From positions 1 to 64,000 of the forward strand of contig CAJTPD010000005.1 of NCBI GenBank assembly GCA_910578105.1: a stretch of DNA of 64,000 nucleotides. Reading direction: 5' to 3'. Source of the DNA: an uncultured Odoribacter sp. (GTDB lineage Bacteria; Bacteroidota; Bacteroidia; Bacteroidales; Marinifilaceae). Each line of letters starts with the position of its first letter. The first letter of the stretch is position 1. The notes beneath the pieces were generated by a model that saw only the letters and a list, made by a program, of their open reading frames with translations, searched no databases and was not told where the DNA came from. Below are positions 8,836 through 17,560 of this stretch, piece by piece. A program made the position numbers and the translations under genes.

Positions 8836-9846
8836 TTATCTGCAATTTTTATTCACTTTTTTCAATTTCACCACTTCCCCTAGTGACGGAATCATCACCC
8901 GGATACCTCTTTTACGGGCCTCATCGGCAAAAACAGCCGGTGGCTCACTCAAAGGTTCATCCGATAAATCAAAAGTACCGTAATGCATTGGTATCGTCAC
9001 CCGTGCCTGCATCTGCAAGGAAGCCGTCAACGAATCATAAGGCGATATATGATTAGGCTGCATAAACCAACGGGGTTTATAAGCTCCAATCCCCAGCAAA
9101 GCATAATCAGGTGCACCAAACAATTCCTGTATTTCCGTAAAATGGGAGGAATAGCCTGTATCTCCGCCATAATACACAGACAGACCATTACCTTCTAACA
9201 TAAAAGCCCCCCACAAACGGAGCCCCCCATCGCTCAGAGAACGTTTACTCCAATGCTGGGCAGGTAAAAAAGTCATTCTTAAAGTCCCGCTATCCAATTG
9301 CTGATACCAACCGGCTTCTATCACTTCTATTTCCGGCAACCATCCCTTGATTAATTCTCCGGTACCTAACCCACAAAATACTTTCATGGACGGATTATTC
9401 CGGTACAACCGGACAATACTGGGTTTATCCATATGATCAAAATGATCATGACTAAGCAACAAATAATCTATCTCCTGAAAAATATCCGGATCAGCAGGAA
9501 ATACACTCTGCCGCCGCACAAAAGGTATATTACCGAACACCGGATCAAACATGATTCTTTTTCCTGCTAACTGCATAAAAAAAGAATTATGCCCCAGCCA
9601 CACCATTGCATCCCCTGCAACCTGCTCCAAATTATAAAGAGAAAATACCTGGGGAGCCCAATTCTCCCTCCGTTTTTCTTTCCGTTGCGGATTCAGGCAG
9701 AAACGCCATTTCATCACATTCCCGATTCCATGACTAGCCCGGTGCTGACGATTCACAAAACGTCCTTTTATCACAGGATTTCCCCGCCAGTAAGGTTTTA
9801 CTGTAATCAATCCCTCATTTCGCCGAAAAGTGATTCGTTCTCCCAT
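8836..9846 (-). CDS. MBL-fold metallohydrolase, NAPE-PLD/RomA-like
   Basis: A 336-residue metallo-beta-lactamase-fold hydrolase with the dizinc motif LLSHDHFDHMD, a later AQHWS histidine, 'YYGGDTGYSSHF' (metal-bridging Asp) and 'IPMHYGTFDLSDEP'. The N-terminal 'PYWRGNPVIKGRFVN' and 'WLGHNSFFMQLAGKRIMFDPVF' are typical of the group that includes N-acyl-phosphatidylethanolamine phospholipase D. There is no signal peptide, so it is probably cytosolic. The substrate is unknown. The reading frame is open 44 codons further upstream into aroK, but those codons overlap aroK and look unlike the family; the ATG at 9846 (MGERITFRR) is preferred. Confidence 0.85.
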   Translation of the reverse strand: MGERITFRRNEGLITVKPYWRGNPVIKGRFVNRQHRASHGIGNVMKWRFCLNPQRKEKRRENWAPQVFSLYNLEQVAGDAMVWLGHNSFFMQLAGKRIMFDPVFGNIPFVRRQSVFPADPDIFQEIDYLLLSHDHFDHMDKPSIVRLYRNNPSMKVFCGLGTGELIKGWLPEIEVIEAGWYQQLDSGTLRMTFLPAQHWSKRSLSDGGLRLWGAFMLEGNGLSVYYGGDTGYSSHFTEIQELFGAPDYALLGIGAYKPRWFMQPNHISPYDSLTASLQMQARVTIPMHYGTFDLSDEPLSEPPAVFADEARKRGIRVMIPSLGEVVKLKKVNKNCR

Positions 9847-9889
9847 ATCTTTATCTATTGCTATATATAAATGCACTTTCACCTGTGCA

Positions 9890-10351
9890 TCATCCTGTGA
9901 CCACTTCCTTAGCTTGTTGATAAAAAGGCAAACGTTCTTTCCAATGCCGCCTGACAAACACCCGGAGCTCCGCATCATTTAGCCGGCTAACCACGGGACG
10001 TTTGTGTTTCCCCCGTATCAAACGTTCAATGATAATTTCCAGGTCTGTATTCAAAAACAAGGTTTGCCCCTGACTATTCATATATGCCATATTACCGTTA
10101 AAACAAGGCGTCCCTCCCCCCGTTGAAAGCACAAAATCCTTGTACAGTCCGCAAATTTCCTGTAAATAACGGGTTTCCAGTTTCCTAAACCCATGCTCTC
10201 CCTCCTCAGAAAAAATCTGAAAAACTGTCCGGTGTTCCCGTTTGGTAATGTAAACATCAAGGTCTATAAATCGGACCCCCAACTCTTCTGCCATTATTTT
10301 TCCCCGACGCGTCTTGCCACAAGCCATATAACCCACCAGAAAATACTTCAT
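9890..10351 (-). CDS. aroK: Shikimate kinase (short form)
   Basis: Phosphorylates shikimate at O3 with ATP in the chorismate pathway. The P-loop is GYMACGKT (residues 7-14), followed by the shikimate-binding 'FIDLDVYI' Asp pair and the STGGGTPCF motif near residue 76; the LID region carries 'RGKHKRPVVSRL'. It is 153 residues, about 20 short of most AroK proteins, and ends soon after 'RLPFYQQAKEVV', where others continue with one more strand and helix. The +1 frame stays open past the stop. It starts 5 bp after parC. Function is likely, but the missing C-terminal helix is worth noting. Confidence 0.88.
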   Translation of the reverse strand: MKYFLVGYMACGKTRRGKIMAEELGVRFIDLDVYITKREHRTVFQIFSEEGEHGFRKLETRYLQEICGLYKDFVLSTGGGTPCFNGNMAYMNSQGQTLFLNTDLEIIIERLIRGKHKRPVVSRLNDAELRVFVRRHWKERLPFYQQAKEVVTG

Positions 10352-10356
10352 AATCC

Positions 10357-13104
10357 CTACTCAAAATCCAGCTTCATCTGTTCCTCTCCGGCTATTTCTT
10401 CCGGATTGGTAATTTCAAATTCTACCTCAGTATTTATACTTTCTATTTCTTCTTCTTTCACTAAAGGCTCTATCTCACGTATCTCTTTTACTTCAAAAGT
10501 CGTAATCCTTTTACCCCGTGCCTTATATGATTTTTCCCCGATAAATTCTTCTGCAAGAATTATTTCAGGCGGCCGGGCTTCATATTTACCGCCAAACATC
10601 ACCTCAAAACGAGGATAACGTTCACCACTCAGACATATCAACCGGGAACCTTCCGTTTCACCGATAACTGAATTTAATTTGGCAGAATCTTCAAACCGAA
10701 AACGCTTCAGATAGTAATAATTCTGTTCTGCATCAAAAAATACAGCTGACCAGACTTTTTCCGCCTCAAACTTCTCAAAGACCAGGTAACCGTCTTCATA
10801 ATGATTATTCAAATCAAAATCAGTTGTATAATAAGTACCGTTTTTATTTACCACCAGAATACGGTCTTCCCCCTGAAACTCTCCCAGATATTTTCCGCGA
10901 TTGTCTGCATTCAAACGAAATACATCTTCATCCAACCAAATCTTACAGCCTCCCAAAGTAGAAACTCCTTTCTGAACCACACTAATTTTATGAATATCGC
11001 TCTTAGCCAGTGTATTTCCCATGGAATCCCGCCCTTTAATGGCTAATGTAGCAAAATCGTATTCAAAAACCAATTTTTTCAGGTTAGGCTTCGGTTTCAG
11101 ACACACCTTGATGACTTCCGCTTCACCATTCGGATTTGCACTGAAATGCCACACTTTAGAACCGGCAGTCCCCTTGGTCAGGTTATATACCTTATCCCGG
11201 GTCACTCCCGTTACATTAAAACGCTTTACAAATGAAATACCGTATTTGCCATCACGATACACTACATTGTAAATAGTCCGTTTATCATTCTTTTTAAATA
11301 CATTGACATATAAAACATCCTTCCCCACAAAAATCTTATCTGCCACTTTTGTTACATAATAGGTACCATCTTTTCTAAAAATAATCACCTCATCCATATC
11401 CGAACAATCACAGATATACTCATCTTTTTTCAAAGCAGTACCGATAAAGCCTTCCTCCCGGTTGATATACAATTTCTCATTGGCTATCACAACCTTTGCA
11501 GCCTCTATATTTTCAAAATTCCGGATTTCTGTTTTTCTTTCCCTTCCCTTTCCGTACTTCGTCTTAATCCGTTCATAATAAGCAATCGAATAAGGAATTA
11601 TATGCTCTATATCATTTTTAACCCGGGCAATCTCTTTTTCCAGTCCTTCTATTTTCTTATCCGCTTCTTCCGAATCAAAACGGAAAATCCGTTTCATCCT
11701 GATTTCAAAAAGCTTCATTATATCTTCATCAGTAACTTCCCGGAAAAAATGACCGACAAAAGGTTTCAAACGCATACGGACATGAGGAATAGCCTCCTCA
11801 CCCGATTTACTCTGTTCATACTCCTTGTCCTTATAAATCTGCTGCTCAATAAATATTTTCTCCAGCGAAGAAATATGCCATTCTTCCTGCAATTCATTCA
11901 AATGAATCTCAAGCTCCAGCTTCAGCAATTTCACCGTATCATCTGCCGATTGCCGTAAAATATCAGAAATTGGCATAAATCTCGGTTTTTCGTCTTCTAT
12001 GATACAGGAATTCGGAGAAACGGACAATTCACAATCTGTAAAAGCATACAAGGCATCTATGGTCTTGTCAGAAGAAACACCCGGAGCCAACTGAATCAGA
12101 ATCTCTACTCCCCGGGCCGTATTATCATCAATCTTCTTTATTTTAATCTTACCTTTATCATTTGCTTTGATAATACTATCTATCAACCCAGACGTTGTTC
12201 GTCCGAACGGTATTTCTGTAATTTTTAATACTTTGTTATTATTGTCTTTCTCTATTTTCGCCCGGATTTTCACCACTCCCCCCCGCATTCCATCGCAATA
12301 TTTGGATACATCAATCATTCCCCCGGTAGGAAAATCAGGATACAATACAAAATCTTCATGTTTCAAATGAGCAATACATGCATCAAGCAATTCAATAAAA
12401 TTGTGAGGTAATATTTTGGAAGCCAGACCAACAGCAATACCTTCTACCCCCTGTGCCAACAACAAAGGAAATTTTACAGGCAAAGTAACGGGTTCCCGGT
12501 TACGCCCGTCATATGAAGATTTCCAAGTTGTGGTCTTCGGATTGAATACCACCTCCAAAGCAAACTTTGACAAACGGGCTTCTATATAACGGGGGGCCGC
12601 TGCAGAATCTCCTGTCAGAATATTACCCCAGTTCCCCTGACAATCAATCAACAAATCTTTCTGCCCCAACTGAACCAAAGCATCACCAATGGAAGCATCT
12701 CCGTGAGGATGATATTTCATCGTATTCCCGATAATATTTGCTACCTTATTGTACCTGCCGTCATCCAGCTCACGCATAGAATGCAAAATGCGGCGTTGGA
12801 CAGGCTTTAATCCGTCATTGATATATGGCACCGCACGCTCCAAAATTACATAAGAAGCATAATCCAAAAACCACTTCTGATACATGCCATCCAAATGCTG
12901 AATGGAACGGATGCTTCCTTTCTCAGCATCGGCACTATCCATCATCAACTGAGGTTCAGTCTCATCATCCGCCATAGTGCCTGCAGAAATGTCCTTCCGG
13001 AGAGTCTCTCCCTGATTTCCGGCAACAGCTTGTTGTGCATCATTTTCCTCCCCTTTCTGCCCTCCCTCCATATTCAAATCAATATCTATTATGTCCTGAC
13101 TCAT
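10357..13104 (-). CDS. parC: DNA topoisomerase IV subunit A (GyrA/ParC family)
   Basis: The 915-residue DNA-cleaving subunit of a type IIA topoisomerase, which separates linked daughter chromosomes. An acidic, poorly conserved N-terminal 65 residues precede the winged-helix core; the active-site tyrosine is in AAPRYIEARLS (Tyr about 173). The drug-sensitive region reads KYHPHGDASIGDAL, with Ala where E. coli ParC has Ser80 and Asp where it has Glu84. A tower/coiled-coil region (about 430-540) and a degenerate beta-pinwheel C-terminal domain follow, ending in an acidic tail. No clear GyrA box is visible, and the partner gene 14 bp upstream is ParE-like, so topoisomerase IV is preferred over gyrase. 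Confidence 0.92.
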   Translation of the reverse strand: MSQDIIDIDLNMEGGQKGEENDAQQAVAGNQGETLRKDISAGTMADDETEPQLMMDSADAEKGSIRSIQHLDGMYQKWFLDYASYVILERAVPYINDGLKPVQRRILHSMRELDDGRYNKVANIIGNTMKYHPHGDASIGDALVQLGQKDLLIDCQGNWGNILTGDSAAAPRYIEARLSKFALEVVFNPKTTTWKSSYDGRNREPVTLPVKFPLLLAQGVEGIAVGLASKILPHNFIELLDACIAHLKHEDFVLYPDFPTGGMIDVSKYCDGMRGGVVKIRAKIEKDNNNKVLKITEIPFGRTTSGLIDSIIKANDKGKIKIKKIDDNTARGVEILIQLAPGVSSDKTIDALYAFTDCELSVSPNSCIIEDEKPRFMPISDILRQSADDTVKLLKLELEIHLNELQEEWHISSLEKIFIEQQIYKDKEYEQSKSGEEAIPHVRMRLKPFVGHFFREVTDEDIMKLFEIRMKRIFRFDSEEADKKIEGLEKEIARVKNDIEHIIPYSIAYYERIKTKYGKGRERKTEIRNFENIEAAKVVIANEKLYINREEGFIGTALKKDEYICDCSDMDEVIIFRKDGTYYVTKVADKIFVGKDVLYVNVFKKNDKRTIYNVVYRDGKYGISFVKRFNVTGVTRDKVYNLTKGTAGSKVWHFSANPNGEAEVIKVCLKPKPNLKKLVFEYDFATLAIKGRDSMGNTLAKSDIHKISVVQKGVSTLGGCKIWLDEDVFRLNADNRGKYLGEFQGEDRILVVNKNGTYYTTDFDLNNHYEDGYLVFEKFEAEKVWSAVFFDAEQNYYYLKRFRFEDSAKLNSVIGETEGSRLICLSGERYPRFEVMFGGKYEARPPEIILAEEFIGEKSYKARGKRITTFEVKEIREIEPLVKEEEIESINTEVEFEITNPEEIAGEEQMKLDFE

Positions 13105-13118
13105 AAATCATAAATTTA

Positions 13119-14954
13119 TTACCGCAACTCATCTTTCTCAATGTACAAATTATCAATAATAAAATCCTGTCGTTCCGGCGTATTTTTCCCCATATAATAA
13201 CTCAATACCTGGTCTATCGAATCGCCTTTTGAAATCCGCACAGGCTCCAAACGAATATCCTTTCCGATAAAATGCACAAATTCGTTCGGTGAAATTTCAC
13301 CCAAACCTTTAAAACGGGTTATCTCCGGTTTCGGACCAAGTTTCTGTATGGCATTTTCCCTTTCTGCATCCGTATAACAATAACGGGTCTCTTTTTTATT
13401 CCGGACCCGGAACAACGGAGTCTGTAAAATATAAACATGCCCGGAACGCACTAAATCCGGGAAAAACTGCAAAAAGAAAGTCAAAAGCAATAAACGGATA
13501 TGCATACCGTCCACATCAGCATCCGTTGCAATAATCACATTGTTATAACGCAAATCTTCCAGACCATCCTCTATATTCAAAGCTGCCTGCAACAAATTGA
13601 ACTCCTCATTTTCATAAACCACTTTCTTGGTCAGGCCAAACGAATTCAAAGGCTTACCCCGCAAGCTGAACACTGCCTGTGTATTCACATCTCTGGATTT
13701 CGTAATGGACCCGCTGGCAGAATCCCCCTCTGTAATAAAAATAGAAGACTCCGTTTTCCGTTCATGATTGGTATTAAAATGTACCCGGCAATCCCGTAGT
13801 TTCCGGTTATGCAGACTCACTTGCTTGGCCCGCTCACGGGCTATCTTTTGTATGCCCGACATAGCTTTACGCTCTCTCTCCGTCTCCACAATTTTCTTTA
13901 GTAACAACTCGGCCGTATCCGGATTACGATGCAAATAATTATCCAGCTCTTTCGTCACAAAATCCATAATGAAATTACGCACCGTCGGTCCGTCCGGAGC
14001 AATATCCCTGGAACCTAATTTAGTCTTTGTCTGCGACTCAAACACTGGTTCCTGCACTTTTATACTAATCGCTCCGATAATGGAAGTGCGGATATCAGAC
14101 ATCTCAAAATCTTTTTTGTAAAAATCCCGGATAGTCTTGGCAATAGCTTCCCGGAAAGCACTCAAATGCGTCCCTCCCTGAGTTGTATGCTGCCCATTTA
14201 CAAAAGAATAATATTCCTCCCCATATTGCCTGCCATGAGTCATTGCAATCTCAATATCCTCCCCTTTCAAATGAATAATAGGATACAACCCTTCTCCATT
14301 CATATTCTCCGTCAAAAGGTCATATAACCCACGTTTGGAAAAAAACTTATGTCCGTTGAAAACAATAGTTAATCCTGTATTCAGAAACACATAGTTCTTT
14401 ACCATGGCTTCCAGATATTCGGCAATAAAATGATAATTCCCAAAAATATCCTTATCCGCCAGAAAAGTTACCTTTGTGCCATTCGGCTCCTGAGTCGGCT
14501 CAATCCCTTTCTCCTCAATAATTTTTGCCTTGGAATAACGGACATATTTAGTTTCTCCATCCCGGAAAGACTGGATTTCAAAACTTTCAGACAAAGCATT
14601 AACTGCCTTAATACCAACACCATTCAGACCTACCGACTTCTTAAAAGCTTCGGAATCATATTTTGCTCCGGTATTCATTTTTGAAGAAGCATCCACCAAT
14701 TTTCCCAAAGGAATACCCCGCCCGAAATCACGCACAGTTACTTTCCGGTCCTCCACCGTAATAATGATTTCCGAACCTGCTCCCATAGCAAATTCATCAA
14801 TGGAATTGTCCACCACTTCCTTGACTAAAATATAAATGCCATCATCCGGTGCCGCACCATCTCCTAACTTACCGATATACATCCCAGGACGGAGACGGAT
14901 ATGTTCCTGCCACTCCAGTGTTCTAATCGAATCTTCCGAATAATTCTCTGCCAT
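13119..14954 (-). CDS. parE: DNA topoisomerase IV subunit B
   Basis: The 611-residue ATPase subunit of topoisomerase IV. It shows the GHKL Asn and Asp motifs (VKEVVDNSIDEF, VRDFGRGIP), an ATP-lid 'GLNGVGIKAVNALS', and in the TOPRIM domain EGDSASGSI and TDADVDGMHIRLLLL. The length is normal for ParE and it lacks the insert found in many GyrB. First gene of the operon parE-parC-aroK-metallohydrolase-nitroreductase. The frame extends two codons upstream to a GTG (14960); the ATG at 14954 is preferred. A likely promoter sits about 175 bp upstream, giving a long leader that includes a direct repeat (see findings). Confidence 0.94.
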   Translation of the reverse strand: MAENYSEDSIRTLEWQEHIRLRPGMYIGKLGDGAAPDDGIYILVKEVVDNSIDEFAMGAGSEIIITVEDRKVTVRDFGRGIPLGKLVDASSKMNTGAKYDSEAFKKSVGLNGVGIKAVNALSESFEIQSFRDGETKYVRYSKAKIIEEKGIEPTQEPNGTKVTFLADKDIFGNYHFIAEYLEAMVKNYVFLNTGLTIVFNGHKFFSKRGLYDLLTENMNGEGLYPIIHLKGEDIEIAMTHGRQYGEEYYSFVNGQHTTQGGTHLSAFREAIAKTIRDFYKKDFEMSDIRTSIIGAISIKVQEPVFESQTKTKLGSRDIAPDGPTVRNFIMDFVTKELDNYLHRNPDTAELLLKKIVETERERKAMSGIQKIARERAKQVSLHNRKLRDCRVHFNTNHERKTESSIFITEGDSASGSITKSRDVNTQAVFSLRGKPLNSFGLTKKVVYENEEFNLLQAALNIEDGLEDLRYNNVIIATDADVDGMHIRLLLLTFFLQFFPDLVRSGHVYILQTPLFRVRNKKETRYCYTDAERENAIQKLGPKPEITRFKGLGEISPNEFVHFIGKDIRLEPVRISKGDSIDQVLSYYMGKNTPERQDFIIDNLYIEKDELR

Positions 14955-15108
14955 CTGCACAAATATGTTTATTAATTTATATCACCTGTATCTGGCACTT
15001 TCACATCTGAAAACCAGAAAATCTTTCTACCAGTCACCCCGGCAGTCCAACAAAAACACAATATAATCTCCTGAATATCTGCAAAATTCAGAAAACATTA
15101 AAACGATA

Positions 15109-15136
15109 TGACTCATAAGTGACTCATGCAAAATTA
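15109..15136 (-). promoter_or_regulatory. Possible parE promoter with TGACTCAT direct repeat
   Basis: The minus strand carries TAATTTTG (15136-15129), a match to TAnnTTTG. On the plus strand TGACTCAT occurs twice, at 15109-15116 and 15120-15127, eleven bp apart and covering the expected transcription start. A repressor or activator site is possible but unproven. Confidence 0.4.
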
Positions 15137-15218
15137 ATTCATTTTTGGCAATTTACCCAAGCCTTCCTCCGGATTTTATTTTCAATAAAATAAACCAGCA
15201 ATTGTTTTATTCAACAAA

Positions 15219-15767
15219 CTACTTCAAAATTTCTTCCTTCAACAAACTATAAACATTTATATCAGCATACTTACCGGAAGCCAACAACTCTCCTTCCCGT
15301 TCCGTCCCTTCCAATTGAAATCCCAAACGCTGCGGAATAGCATTACTCGAATGGTTTCCGACAGCACACCGAATCTGAACACGATTTATAGAACGCGCTT
15401 CAACACTCCACCGACACAAATAACGCACACAACGGGTCATCACTCCCTGCCCCTGATATTCAGGCAAAAGCCAATACCCTATTTCAGTACGGCGATTATC
15501 CGTATCGGTCGCAACAAAACCCACCAAACCACAAAATTCCTCTCCCTTCTCTATCACATAAACAAGATTCCTTTCCTCATAAGGTACAGACAGAACTTCC
15601 GCCAGAAAAGCCTCCTCATCTCCTTCACAAGTCAACCGGTCAACAAACGGCAACCACAATACCAGATAATCCCTGTGAGAATCAACGGCCTGCCAAATAA
15701 CCGAAGCATCCTCCAATAACGCTTCTCTTATCGTATAATCTTCAACAATAACAATCTTATCCTTCAT
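15219..15767 (-). CDS. GNAT-family N-acetyltransferase (RimJ/RimL-like)
   Basis: A 182-residue acetyl-CoA-dependent acetyltransferase. The acetyl-CoA binding stretch 'IGYWLLPEYQGQGVMTRCVRYLCRWS' has the family's Q/RxxGxG/A type loop, followed by 'INRVQIRCAVGNHSSNAIPQRLGFQLEGTEREGELLASG', which is typical of the RimJ/RimL branch acting on ribosomal-protein N-termini or other small amines. There is no signal peptide. It stands alone with a -7 element TACTTTTG on the minus strand at 15818-15811. The actual substrate cannot be told. Confidence 0.87.
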   Translation of the reverse strand: MKDKIVIVEDYTIREALLEDASVIWQAVDSHRDYLVLWLPFVDRLTCEGDEEAFLAEVLSVPYEERNLVYVIEKGEEFCGLVGFVATDTDNRRTEIGYWLLPEYQGQGVMTRCVRYLCRWSVEARSINRVQIRCAVGNHSSNAIPQRLGFQLEGTEREGELLASGKYADINVYSLLKEEILK

Positions 15768-15810
15768 CTTTTTTTACATGAAAACACAACCATCTACCAT
15801 TAGATATTAA

Positions 15811-15818
15811 CAAAAGTA
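15811..15818 (-). promoter_or_regulatory. -7 element for the GNAT gene
   Basis: Minus-strand TACTTTTG matches TAnnTTTG, 43 bp before the GNAT start codon. Confidence 0.5.
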
Positions 15819-15839
15819 CAGAAATAAAACCGTTTTATC

Positions 15840-15847
15840 TATCTTTG
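15840..15847 (+). promoter_or_regulatory. -7 element for the pseudouridine synthase gene
   Basis: TATCTTTG matches TAnnTTTG. A TTG in the gene's frame (15845) lies inside this element, which argues that translation starts at the ATG at 15869 instead. Confidence 0.6.
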
Positions 15848-15868
15848 TACGAAATTACTGTTATACCC

Positions 15869-17488
15869 ATGATTCATTTTTTTCGGCATCCGGTTTCCGA
15901 CACAGCCCTACCCAGGCAATTTAATAATCCTTTCCATTATACACCTCACATCCTGTGCATCGAAGCAGCAAAAGAAGTACAAAACTATCTTTCACTGATG
16001 GATTTGTGGAAACGCAAACCGGAAGAAGGCAAAATGTTCGGAGTTCTGGTCGTCCGTACTCCGGATGGCAAAACAGGCTTTCTGGCTGCTTTCTCAGGGA
16101 TACTGGACGGGAATTATTTGCATCCTTATTTCGTACCCCCGGTATACAATCTCCAGCAACCAGACAGTTTTTTCCGGCAGGAAGAAAAACAAATCTCGGC
16201 CATCAACAGACAAATCCGGTTACTTGAAAACAATCCGGCTTATCTGCAGGCGCAACAGGACCTGATTGAAAAAAAAATACAGGCCAATCACTCCCTGTCC
16301 ATAGCCAAACTTCAGTTAAAAGCAGCCAAAGCAGCCCGCGATTTACAACGCAATCAAAATCCGGACTGCCACAATGCATCAGACCTGAACCGTGAGAGTC
16401 AACACCGGAAAGCCGAATACAAACGCCTGGAAAAATACTGGAAAGAACAGATAGCCATCATTCAAAATTGTATAAATGAATTTATTAATCGCATGGATGC
16501 CCTGAAAACAGAACGCAAACAACGCTCTGCCAAACTTCAGCAACAATTATTTGAACAATTTCAATTCCTCAACGCCCGGGGAGAGACCAAAAATCTATTT
16601 ACTGTTTTCCGGGAACAAGGACACAACAATCCTCCTGCCGGAGCCGGAGAATGTGCAGCTCCGAAACTTCTGCAGTTTGCCTACACACACAAACTCCATC
16701 CGATTGCCATAGCCGAATTCTGGTGGGGATGTTCCCCGAAAACAGAAATCCGCCGACAAGGAAATTATTACCCTGCATGCCAGGGAAAATGTGGCCCCAT
16801 CCTGAATTTTATGTTGCAAGGATTAAATACAGAAACTTCTGCAGTAGAAGAAAAACAAAAAATCACAACATTCCCCGAAATAATCTACGAAGACAAATGG
16901 CTGTTAATCCTTAATAAACCGGAAGGTACACTCAGTATCCCCGGTAAAACCACCCGATTATCAATTTACGACATGGTTCGTCAGCACTTCCCTGAAGCAA
17001 CGGGACCACTCCTCGTACACCGGCTGGACATGGCAACATCCGGCTTGCTGATTATCGCCAAAGATAAAAATACTCACGAACACCTGCAAAAACAATTCCT
17101 CCGGCAAACCATCCGGAAACGGTATACAGCACTCCTGGAAGGTCATGTCACCCAAAGTGAAGGATACATCACCCTGCCGCTTTGCCCGGACATCTACGAC
17201 CGTCCCCGGCAAATGGTAAACGAAAAATCCGGAAAGCCAGCCATCACCCGTTTCCGTGTACTCGGACAAACCAGTCAGTACACCCGGATTGCCTTCTATC
17301 CGCAAACAGGACGCACCCACCAACTACGGGTACATGCAGCCCACCCTCTTGGTCTGAATTGTCCCATCGTCGGAGATACTCTGTACGGAACAAAGGCGGA
17401 ACGTTTATACCTGCATGCAGAATACATCGAGTTTATACATCCGGCCACCGGCCAAAAAATACAACTGGAGAAACCAGCTGATTTCTGA
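15869..17488 (+). CDS. RluA-family pseudouridine synthase with long N-terminal extension
   Basis: A 539-residue protein. The C-terminal 220 residues are an RluA-type synthase that isomerises uridine in rRNA or tRNA: 'IIYEDKWLLILNKPEGTLSIPG', catalytic-Asp motif VHRLDMATSGLLIIAKD, 'GRTHQLRVHAAHPLGLNCPIVGD'. The first 320 residues are an extra domain with a long coiled coil (about 110-230) and the segment 'PAGAGECAAPKLLQFAYTHK' plus 'YYPACQGKCGPIL', conserved-looking cysteines that could bind metal. Such long forms are known in Bacteroidota; the N-terminal role is unknown. The start at 15869 is chosen because upstream in-frame codons overlap the promoter. Confidence 0.88.
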   Translation: MIHFFRHPVSDTALPRQFNNPFHYTPHILCIEAAKEVQNYLSLMDLWKRKPEEGKMFGVLVVRTPDGKTGFLAAFSGILDGNYLHPYFVPPVYNLQQPDSFFRQEEKQISAINRQIRLLENNPAYLQAQQDLIEKKIQANHSLSIAKLQLKAAKAARDLQRNQNPDCHNASDLNRESQHRKAEYKRLEKYWKEQIAIIQNCINEFINRMDALKTERKQRSAKLQQQLFEQFQFLNARGETKNLFTVFREQGHNNPPAGAGECAAPKLLQFAYTHKLHPIAIAEFWWGCSPKTEIRRQGNYYPACQGKCGPILNFMLQGLNTETSAVEEKQKITTFPEIIYEDKWLLILNKPEGTLSIPGKTTRLSIYDMVRQHFPEATGPLLVHRLDMATSGLLIIAKDKNTHEHLQKQFLRQTIRKRYTALLEGHVTQSEGYITLPLCPDIYDRPRQMVNEKSGKPAITRFRVLGQTSQYTRIAFYPQTGRTHQLRVHAAHPLGLNCPIVGDTLYGTKAERLYLHAEYIEFIHPATGQKIQLEKPADF

Positions 17489-17526
17489 ATTTTTCCGGAA
17501 ACATTAAACTATTTCTGTTCTTTTCC

Positions 17527-17534
17527 TACCTTTG
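17527..17534 (+). promoter_or_regulatory. -7 element for the beta-lactamase gene
   Basis: TACCTTTG matches TAnnTTTG and lies 26 bp before the ATG. No TTTG is present 19-21 bp upstream, so the promoter may be moderate. Confidence 0.6.
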
Positions 17535-17560
17535 CATAACTTATTCAACAGCTTATATAA

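Noticed and set aside
9847..9978. 44 extra N-terminal codons on the metallohydrolase
   Set aside because: They overlap aroK and do not resemble the family; ATG 9846 gives the usual N-terminus.
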